From Baffinella frigidus (lineage: Eukaryota; Cryptophyceae; Cryptomonadales; Baffinellaceae): 12,229 nt of DNA. Of the stretch, positions 7,278 through 12,229 are shown piece by piece (position 1 is the first letter of the stretch; each line of letters opens with the position of its first letter). The notes beneath the pieces are model-generated. The model made no database searches and was not told the DNA's origin. It worked only from the letters and a program-made list of their open reading frames with translations. The DNA is taken from assembly GCA_026770585.1 (NCBI GenBank), contig MU646344.1:554835-567063 (forward strand), given 5' to 3'. Both the position numbers and the translations under genes were made by a program.

Positions 7278-7379
7278 CAGAAGGATTGGTGGGCCTGGCA
7301 CTGAAATTACATGTGGCTCTAGGCGGTATCGCTCATTGCCAGTTAGAGTCGCTTTACTCCACACAAACGTACCAGGTGA
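7278..7379 (+). repeat. Dispersed repeat family R2, copy 3, or an orphan exon
   Basis: TTTCAG|AAGGATTGG looks like an acceptor, and TACCAG|GTGAGG at 7371-7382 is a near-ideal donor. The frame between reads LVGLALKLHVALGGIAHCQL and on to YSTQTYQ. Its first part aligns with copies at 3768 and 5888. It could be a real exon with two decayed relatives or a decayed element frame. No partner exon was found. Confidence 0.35.
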
Positions 7380-7399
7380 GGAACCGGTACCAAGCGGAC

Positions 7400-7521
7400 T
7401 ACAGGGGTACCTCGATCATAGGAAAACGCCCCCACCCTAGGACCCTACAGAAGGACTTTGCCTAGGGCCCTATGGTGATCCTAGGGGGGCGGGCGTTTCT
7501 TATGAGCGAGGTACCCCTGTA
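7400..7521 (+). mobile_element. Foldback MITE-like element, copy 4
   Basis: TA-CAGGGGTACCTCGATCATAG on the left and TTATGAGCGAGGTACCCCTG-TA on the right, with centre CCTAGGACCCTACAG...CCTATGGTGATCCTAGG. The left arm carries two substitutions (GATCATAGG) not copied in the right arm. Confidence 0.85.
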
Positions 7522-7588
7522 CATTCTGCTGCCCACTTCACGCCTGGCGCGTCCCGTCCCCGGGCAAGAACACACCCTCTCAATGACT

Positions 7589-7620
7589 TTTCGTTTCTTA
7601 TGAGCGAGGTACCCTCTGTA
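7589..7620 (+). mobile_element. Solo right arm of the foldback element
   Basis: CGTTTCTTATGAGCGAGGTA followed by CCCTCTGTA is a right arm without a matching left arm nearby: a truncated copy. The stretch 7521-7820 otherwise holds only low-complexity CACTGCCACTC-like sequence. Confidence 0.7.
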
Positions 7621-7819
7621 CGACACCACCCCGAATTCAGATTTCTCTCATTTTAATGCACGCACCACTCACTGCCACTCACCACACTGCCACTCTTCGC
7701 CCTAACTGCACGGCACTGCCTCGCCCCACACTCTCTCACGCTCTTGATCACGCCAGCATTCGATACCTGCACAGAGTCCGCACGCACCGGTCAACCAACC
7801 ACCTCCTCTCTCATTTGCA

Positions 7820-7874
7820 GTCCAATGATCCATGATAGGGTGGGGGCGTTTTCCTACGAGCGAGGATCATTGGA
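7820..7874. mobile_element. Rearranged foldback derivative with new 11-bp ends
   Basis: TCCAATGATCC and GGATCATTGGA are exact complements that bracket GGTGGGGGCGTTTTCCTACG and AGCGAGG, which belongs to the right arm of the foldback family. The usual TACCCCTG tip is replaced. It directly follows an acceptor-like CTCTCTCATTTGCAG (7806-7820). Confidence 0.5.
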
Positions 7875-8019
7875 TCAGCCATGAGACATGGCTGCCGCGA
7901 GAGCCTCCCCGCCCCGGTCCAGCAAACGGTCAGGGAAACTGCGGTGGGATTCTGGGTGGGACGCGGCTGGGGAGGGAGGGGAGGGATGGTGGTGGGGCGC
8001 GGCGGGGCGTGTAGAGGAT

Positions 8020-8285
8020 GTTTGTGTGTTGTGTTTCGTGTGTTGTGTTTCGTGTTTTGTGTTTTGAGTTCATGGTTTAGGTTTTAGAGTTTAGAGTTTA
8101 GAGCGCAAGGTTGAGGGTGAAGGGTTTAGGGTTTAGAGGTTGGGGTTAAGGGTGTAGGGTTCAGGGTTCAGGGTTCAGGGTTCAGGGTTCAGGGTCGAGA
8201 CTTCAGGATTCAGTGTTCAGCGATCAGTGTTCAGTGTTTATAGTTTTGGGTTTAGGGTTTAGGGTGTAGTGTTTAGGGTGTGGGG
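8020..8285 (+). repeat. Degenerate telomere-like repeats downstream of the SNARE stop
   Basis: GTGTTGTGTTTCGT units grade into TTTAGGG, TTCAGGG, TGTAGGG and TTTAGAG variants. On the minus strand this is the 3' flank or UTR of the SNARE gene. No polyadenylation signal was identified. Confidence 0.85.
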
Positions 8286-8336
8286 TTACAGGTAAGCGGC
8301 GATGGCGAGGACAAGGATGACGAGACACATCTTGAC
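8286..8336 (-). CDS. SNARE exon D (membrane anchor and stop)
   Basis: The acceptor is CTGAACCAG|GTC, made by the last telomere-like unit. It encodes 16 residues, mostly hydrophobic, then TAA. It is flanked on both sides by TTTAGGG-like sequence. Confidence 0.75.
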   Translation of the reverse strand, partial: VKMCLVILVLAIAAYL

Positions 8337-11260
8337 CTGGTTCAGGGTTTAGGGTTTAGGGTTCAGGGTTTAGGGTTCAGGGTTTAGGGTTTAGGGTTTA
8401 GGGTTTAGGGTTCAGGGTTCAGGGTTTAAGGTGTTGGGTTTAGGGTTTTGGGTTAAGGGCTTAGGGCTTAGGGCTGAGGGCTGAGGGCTGAGGGTTTTGG
8501 GTTTAGAGCTGAGGGTTTAGGGTTTAGGGTTTAGGGTTTAGGGTTTAGGGTTTAGGGTTTAGGGTTTAGGGTTTAGGATTTAGGGTTTGGGGTCTAGGGC
8601 TTATAATTTGGGTTTTAGGGTTAAGGGTGTAGGGTGTAGGGTTGAGGTTTAAGGGTTTAGGGTTTAGGATTTTGGATTTACAGTTTAGGGTTCAGGGTTC
8701 AGGGCTCAGGGTTCAGGGTTTAGGGTTTGTGGTTTCGAGTTTACGAGGAGCGCGGTGGCGCCCCCCGCGTTCTTCAGCGTCTCCTTCATCTGCACGTTGA
8801 CCTGCCTCCCCCGAACACACCGTCACTACAGGGGTACCTCGCTCATAAGAAACCGCCCTCCCCTAGGACCCTACAGTAGGACTATGCCTAGGACCCTACA
8901 TGTAACATAAGGAGGACCTGCCGCCCCCCAACACGCCATGGTCAACGTCGCGCTCAAAGAGCTGAACAAGTACACCGAGACCCCGAGCACCCTCGCCAAG
9001 CTCCGCGGGGGGGGTCTCTGACTCGGTTAATAGGGACAAGCACCTTCCGATTCTGTGACGTGGGAAGATGGTACAGGGGTACCTCGCTCATAAGAAACCG
9101 CCCTCCCCTAGGACCCTACAATACCCTGCAGTAGGATTATGCCTAGGACCCTATGGTGGTCCTCGGGGGGCGGCGGTTTCTTATGAGCGAGGTACCCCTG
9201 TACACACCTCCGCGAGCCGCGCCCGGACACCGAAAGGTCTACGTTTCCACGACGGTTTTCGTGAAACGTTGCGTTTTTACATTGATAAATTTGCAACGGC
9301 CTTCACTTGAGGCAAAATGAATGACTGATCTCTTCCCCCGAGGCGGGCCCGTCCCACACAGCGGGCTACGAAGGGATTTTCGGGCAGATTATGCCCGACG
9401 TTCCGTTACCATATCAGTTGGAACCCCCCTAGGTCCATATGGTACTACTAGCTACAGTAGGGCCTGTGGACATTCAAGATTTATTGCGTGGCTAGGATCC
9501 GTTCTCACATCAACCCCTGTCGCGGGTCACGACCAACTAACAGCCAGGGCAAGGACGCTGTCGTGAGGTTCAGGGGGAGGGAGTGTACGCGGACGAATGG
9601 GAAGGGAGGGAGGGGACCTGGTTGAGTTTGGCGGTGGCGGTGTCCATCTCGCCGTCGATGACCTCAATCATTGCCTCCTGCCAACCACCGACGCTCGCCA
9701 CCGTCAGACACCGCGCCTCACGCGCACTTCTTCTGCTTCTTCTTCTGCTTCTCTTCTGCTTCTTCTTCTGCTTCTGCTTCTTCTTCTTCTTCTTCTTCTT
9801 CTTCTGCTTCTTCTTCTGTTTCTCTTCTGCTTCTTCTTCTGCTCTGCTTCTTCTTCTGCTTCTTCTTTACAACCCCTCAGGGCCTTCAGAAAAAAGAACA
9901 ACTACTACCCGAAACCACGAAGCCCCCCCCCGCGAGCCACGCAGGATCATTCGTGGGGGTATTTCGTGGCTGGCATTTGAGCCATTGGCTGGCATTTGAG
10001 CCGTTTTCGCATCGAAAAATTGACTTTTGAAATATTTTCACCTAAAAATTAACTTTTGAAATACCCCCCCCAACAATCCTGGGTGGACACAACCCCGCAG
10101 GCGCACTTGTTCCTCTCCCTAATTACCCGCAAGAGCCTTCATAAAAGCAATCAACTACAGGGGTACCTCGCTCATAAGAAACCGCCCCACCCCCCGTACG
10201 ACCACCATAGGGCCCGAGGCATAGGCCTACTGTAGGGTCCTAGGGGGCGGTGGTTTCTTATGAGCGAGGTACCCCTGTACTACGTAACACCCGCTTGCGC
10301 CGAGGGGCGGGCATGTGCAAAACATGCCCGCCACGGTGCGCTCCACTGCACCCCGGAAAGACGTCCTGTGAGGCATCTGTGTGCTCCTGTGAGAACCACA
10401 TGCATTGCACAACATCCCTTTGGCCCGCTGCTTTTGCCCGAACGGAACGCCGGTGCTGTTCCGGGGAACAGGTTAGGAAGCGTGGGCCTGTCTACCACCC
10501 GCAGAGGATCCGAGACAGGCCTGTCTACCACCCGCAGAGGATCCGAGACAGACAGGGAGGGTGAGGGGCAGCAGGACGAGGGCGGGCATGTGCTCGGGCA
10601 CCTCGGTTAATAAGCATGGGCCCGCCTCGTTTAGAGTTTAGGGTTTAGGGTTTAGGGTTTAGGGTTTGGGGTTTGGGGTTTAGGGTTTAGGGTTTGGGGT
10701 TTAGGGTTTAGGTTTTAGGGTTTAGGGTTTAGGGTTTAGGGTTTACGGTTGAGGTTTCCGAGGCGGCCCGTTTGTTGGGGCTCATAGACTTCTGTGTCAC
10801 TCAACTAAGGCTCAAAGGCCTACCTAGGACCTGTATCGAGCGTAATACAGAAAGAAGAAGGCCTGTCTACCACCCGCAGATGATCTCACACAGGCAGGGT
10901 CAAGGGGCAGCAGAGCGAGGCGGCACCCTGGTTTATCGCTTATCGCTTATCGTTTATTATTTATTATTTATGGTGTGTGGTGTGTGGTGTGTGGTGTATG
11001 GTGTATGGTGTATGGTGTATGGTGTATTGTGTATGGTGTATGGTGTATGGTGTATGGTGTATGGTGTATGGTTTATTATTTATTATTCATCGTTTAATAT
11101 TAATGGTTTATGGTGTATTATCTATTGTTTGTTGTTTATTGTTAATGGTTTATGGTCTATGGTTTAGGGTGTATGGCAGCGGAAGCAGCACCTGGACCTT
11201 GACCTCGATCTGCTGATCAGTAGCAATCCCCTTGAGCCGCACCATCCCCTTCGAAACCAT
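8286..11260 (-). CDS. Qc-SNARE, SYP7-like, C-terminal part (4 exons; N-terminal exons not found)
   Basis: Minus-strand exons 11260-11192, 9677-9618, 8801-8745 and 8336-8286 join in phase 0 to 78 residues plus TAA. Borders are CAG|GT, CAG|GT and CTC|GT donors with CAG acceptors. The product begins MVSKGMVRLKGIATDQQ, passes through EAMIEVIDGEMDTATAKLNQ and VNVQMKETLKNAGGATALL, and ends in the anchor VKMCLVILVLAIAAYL. Taking the Q before EAM as layer 0, core layers are V, M, L, A, Q, V (-6 to -1) and I, I, M, A, L, V, M, L (+1 to +8): a complete SNARE heptad register. It matches my memory of plant SYP7 Qc-SNAREs without gaps, including N-V-x-x-K-x-T and the closing I-A-A-Y-L. Such proteins are C-terminally anchored and join three other SNAREs in vesicle fusion at ER/secretory membranes. 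Layer -2 is Gln, which is unusual. Introns are 1514, 816 and 408 bases, filled with repeats. Confidence 0.75.
8337..8744 (+). repeat. Interstitial TTTAGGG-like array = SNARE intron C-D
   Basis: Almost the whole 408-base intron is TTTAGGG and variants (TTCAGGG, CTTAGGG, CTGAGGG, TTTGGG), with about eight perfect consecutive TTTAGGG near 8516-8575. TTTAGGG is the plant/green-alga telomere heptamer and is used in several protists. The G-rich strand is the plus strand, so the transcribed intron carries CCCTAAA. Confidence 0.9.
8745..8801 (-). CDS. SNARE exon C (layers +6 to +8 and linker)
   Basis: The acceptor is GGAGGCAG|GTC and the donor CTCCTC|GTAAAC. Its 19 codons carry V, M, L at layers +6 to +8 and the start of the membrane anchor. 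Confidence 0.75.
8827..8900 (+). mobile_element. Foldback MITE-like element, left half only (copy 6)
   Basis: TA-CAGGGGTACCTCGCTCATAA-GAAACCGCC and the centre CCTAGGACCCTACAGTAGGA are present. The sequence departs after CCTAGGACCCTACATG and the right arm is missing. It lies in SNARE intron B-C. Confidence 0.8.
8938..9021 (+). other. Orphan coding-like segment in SNARE intron B-C
   Basis: A plus-strand frame reads MVNVALKELNKYTETPST and then LAKLRGGGL and a stop. Third positions are strongly C/G, as in the real exons here. The VNV-x-(L/M)-K-E opening echoes SNARE exon C, which lies on the opposite strand 140 bases away, and the pattern also loosely recalls an armadillo repeat. No splice partner was found. 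Confidence 0.3.
9072..9202 (+). mobile_element. Foldback MITE-like element, copy 7
   Basis: TA-CAGGGGTACCTCGCTCATAA and TTATGAGCGAGGTACCCCTG-TA arms of the AAACCG/CGGTTT subtype. The centre has a small duplication (ACCCTACAATACCCTGCAG), making it 131 bp. It lies in SNARE intron B-C. Confidence 0.9.
9354..9470 (+). mobile_element. Inverted-repeat element of 160-bp type, left half
   Basis: CCACACAGCGGGCTACGAAG and the following GGATTTTCGG are identical to 11435-11464. Similarity continues through TTCCGTTACC and GGAACCCCCCTA to about CAGTAGGGCC. The right inverted end seen at 11573-11596 is absent. It lies in SNARE intron B-C. Confidence 0.7.
9618..9677 (-). CDS. SNARE exon B (layers +1 to +5)
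   Basis: The acceptor is GTTGGCAG|GAG and the donor AACCAG|GTCCCC. Its 20 codons hold I, I, M, A, L at layers +1 to +5, and the reading is GC-rich at third positions. It lies directly beside a CTT/CTG tract in the upstream intron. Confidence 0.75.
9724..9868 (+). repeat. CTT/CTG (TTCTTCTGC) microsatellite
   Basis: A degenerate TTC/TGC triplet and nonamer tract. All three plus-strand frames are open and give runs of Leu, Phe or Ser, which is a repeat artefact. It is intronic to the SNARE gene, where the transcript carries GAAGAAGCAGAAG-like purine sequence. Confidence 0.95.
9968..10005 (+). repeat. 19-bp tandem duplication
   Basis: GGCTGGCATTTGAGCC followed by ATT, then by GTT, repeated twice head to tail. 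It abuts the doubled AAAATTGACTTTTGAA repeat. Confidence 0.85.
9996..10090 (+). repeat. Dispersed repeat with doubled AAAATTGACTTTTGAA, copy 2
   Basis: GAGCCGTTTTC, GAAAAATTGACTTTTGAA, AAAAATTAACTTTTGAA and ATACCCCCCC occur in the same order and spacing as at 3598-3690. Confidence 0.65.
10156..10279 (-). mobile_element. Foldback MITE-like element, copy 8
   Basis: TA-CAGGGGTACCTCGCTCATAA and TTATGAGCGAGGTACCCCTG-TA, AAACCG/GGTTT subtype. The centre is in the reverse orientation (CCACCATAGGGCCC...CTACTGTAGGGTCCTAG), as in copy 2. It lies in SNARE intron A-B. Confidence 0.9.
10306..10332. repeat. Perfect GC-rich hairpin
   Basis: GGCGGGCATG and CATGCCCGCC flank a 7-base loop TGCAAAA. No T-run follows. 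It lies within SNARE intron A-B, 26 bases after a foldback element. Confidence 0.85.
10486..10551 (+). repeat. 33-bp tandem duplication
   Basis: Two identical units beginning GCCTGTCTACCACCCGCAGA and ending GGATCCGAGACAG. A diverged third copy with shared downstream sequence (AGGGGCAGCAG) occurs at 10859-10920, on the far side of the TTTAGGG array. Confidence 0.95.
10628..10757 (+). repeat. Second interstitial TTTAGGG array
   Basis: About eighteen TTTAGGG units with a few TTTGGGG variants, cleaner than the array at 8337-8744. It lies inside SNARE intron A-B and is bracketed by copies of the GCCTGTCTACCACCCGCAG repeat. Confidence 0.95.
10859..10920 (+). repeat. Diverged copy of the 33-bp unit and its flank
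   Basis: GCCTGTCTACCACCCGCAGA then TGATCTCACACAGGCAGGG and AGGGGCAGCAG, matching 10519-10580. Confidence 0.8.
10934..11175 (+). repeat. TGTATGG / TTTATTA simple-repeat tract
   Basis: TGTGTGG units grade into about ten TGTATGG heptamers and then TTTATTATT and TTTATGG variants. The heptamer period equals that of TTTAGGG. Open frames through it (VCMVYGVW-type) are artefacts. It ends about 17 bases from the donor of SNARE exon A. Confidence 0.9.
11192..11260 (-). CDS. SNARE exon A (layers -6 to 0)
   Basis: The acceptor is GGTTGCAG|ATG and the donor GTCCAG|GTGCTG. It has 23 codons and ends on the zero-layer glutamine. In-frame translation upstream reaches a stop (TGA at 11290-11288), so a splice site must lie here or the exon is first. 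The expected -7 layer residue is upstream, so at least one more exon is needed. Confidence 0.7.
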
Positions 11261-11304
11261 CTGCAACCCCACACCACCGCACCCCCGTCAACATCCCTGC
11301 GCCG

Positions 11305-11358
11305 TCAACTTTCGTCTCACGGTCAACTTTCGTCTCACGGTCAACTTTCGTCTCGCGG
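11305..11358 (+). repeat. 18-bp tandem repeat, 3 units
   Basis: GTCAACTTTCGTCTCACG is repeated three times, the last with GCG. It lies in the minus-strand sequence just upstream of SNARE exon A, where the upstream exon border should be. A minus-strand reading SPRETK|GT is possible but weak. Confidence 0.9.
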
Positions 11359-11434
11359 GGGGAGAGTGCATGTGTCTGCGACCAAAGGCCTGGACACCGG
11401 CCGGAGACGTCTGGGTCTGGCGCCTACAGCCAAC

Positions 11435-11596
11435 CCACACAGCGGGCTACGAAGGGATTTTCGGCCCATTTCGGGCCGAGTTTCCGTTACCTTATCCGTA
11501 GGAACCCCCCTATGTCCCTACGGGTTGCCTACCGTAGGGTCCCAGGTCTTATCGCTCAGGGGTTATTCAGGAATCCCTTCGAAGTCCGCTGTGTGG
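11435..11596 (+). mobile_element. 160-bp element with about 25-bp terminal inverted repeats
   Basis: CCACACAGCGGGCTACGAAG (11435) and the complement of CTTCGAAGTCCGCTGTGTGG (11577-11596) agree except at two bases, with GGATT/AATCC continuing inwards. The interior holds a 7-bp hairpin (11461-11479), and CTACCGTAGGGTCCCAGG, related to the centre of the foldback family. Non-coding. A left-half copy is at 9354. Confidence 0.75.
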
Positions 11597-11682
11597 ATCC
11601 CCTGCGGGGACGCGGGCGCGCACAGCCTCTGCACGCGATGCTACAGGGTGGTGCCTCCCACCTCGTGCTGGAGGGGGCTGTG

Positions 11683-11944
11683 AAGTGATGTTGCACGGGG
11701 GCTGCCACGAGGCGCTGCACGGGGGCAGGAACGTGGTGCTGGATGAGAGCCTAAGTGAATCTACCTAGGCGTCCTCATGACCTTGCGTCCTTATGCCCTT
11801 GGATCCTAGATACCCACACTGCCAAGTGGCGCTGCCAGGGTCGGATAGCATGGTCGGAGGGCGGGGTGGGATGGCAGTGATGTTGCAAGGGGGCTGCCAC
11901 GAGGTGCTGCATGGGGGCAGGCACGTGGTGCTGGATGTGGCTGT
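11683..11944 (+). repeat. Diverged 65-bp duplication
   Basis: TGATGTTGCACGGGGGCTGC (11685) continuing CACGAGGCGCTGCACGGG and GTGGTGCTGGATG recurs at 11878 with few changes. Between and after them GGCGCTGCCAGGGTCGGATA (11828) recurs near 11948. It is a complex minisatellite; frames through it are not credible genes. Confidence 0.8.
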
Positions 11945-12104
11945 CACGTGGCGCTGCGAGGGTCGGATAGCAGGGTAGGATGGCAGGGTGACGCCATGGT
12001 GGTTGCCCGAGTGGCTTGACAAGATGGTCGAAGGGTGGGGGGAACAGGGACACGCAGGTGAACAAGGTGAACGTGCATCCACGTGAAGAAGGAGAGCAGG
12101 GGTT

Positions 12105-12229
12105 GGATGGCAGGGTAGGATGGCAGGGTAGGACGGCAGGGTAGGATGGCAGGGTAGGATGGCAGGGTAGGATGGCAGGGTAGGATGGCAGGGTAGGATG
12201 GCAGGGTAGGATGGCAGGGTAGGATGGCA
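12105..12229 (+). repeat. 13-bp minisatellite running off the window
   Basis: GGATGGCAGGGTA is repeated about 9.6 times with a single GGACGG variant. Precursor units (GGATAGCAGGGTAGGATGGC) occur at 11965-11985. The array continues beyond the window. Confidence 0.95.

Noticed and set aside
8337-8744. True chromosome end
   Set aside because: The array is degenerate, internal, and followed by several kb of genes and repeats; it is an interstitial array.
9583-10030. Three overlapping open frames rich in Leu/Phe/Ser and a minus-strand Arg/Glu frame
   Set aside because: All are readings of the CTT/CTG microsatellite, which is open in every frame. Only the 60-base SNARE exon at 9618-9677 is supported.
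10772-11216. Open frames with repeated Val-Tyr-Gly-Val-Trp
   Set aside because: Direct translation of TGTATGG/TGTGTGG repeats.
11765-12082. Minus-strand Pro/His-rich frames
   Set aside because: They are translations of the complex minisatellite.

Overview
The window is eukaryotic nuclear DNA, probably from a flagellated microalga or a related protist. It has genes with several short exons and canonical GT-AG introns, GC-rich exon codons, plant/alga-type TTTAGGG-like repeats, an EF-hand protein resembling axonemal dynein light chains, and a SNARE most like the SYP7 group. The species cannot be fixed from sequence alone. Most long open frames here are accidental readings of simple repeats; the real genes appear only after splicing by eye.

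Left end (1-2677): a 23-base G run is followed by two divergent genes. On the minus strand, two exons (475-577 and 70-265) join in frame into a PH-domain-like protein whose end lies beyond the window. On the plus strand, five exons (984-2677) join in frame into a 219-residue protein with four EF-hands. The roughly 430-base gap between the start codons carries two adjacent perfect hairpins.

Middle (2678-8285): no convincing gene was found. The region is a mosaic of small mobile-element relics. They include foldback MITE-like elements of about 120 bp with CAGGGGTACCTCG ends and TA target duplications, a 105-bp element with 18-bp inverted ends, an 11-bp tandem array built from that element's end sequence, a 330-bp inverted-repeat element, and at least two older dispersed families. 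Roughly 3540-6840 is more AT-rich than its surroundings.

Right part (8286-11260): four very small minus-strand exons (11192-11260, 9618-9677, 8745-8801, 8286-8336), all phase 0 with GT/AG borders, join into the C-terminal half of a Qc-SNARE. It has a complete heptad layer pattern, the zero-layer glutamine and a C-terminal membrane anchor. Its introns are filled with interstitial TTTAGGG-like arrays, foldback elements, a CTT/CTG tract and a TGTATGG array. The last exon is an island inside the telomere-like sequence.

Right end (11264-12229): an 18-bp tandem triplet, a 160-bp inverted-repeat element, a diverged 65-bp duplication, and a 13-bp minisatellite that runs off the end. The N-terminal SNARE exons were not found.
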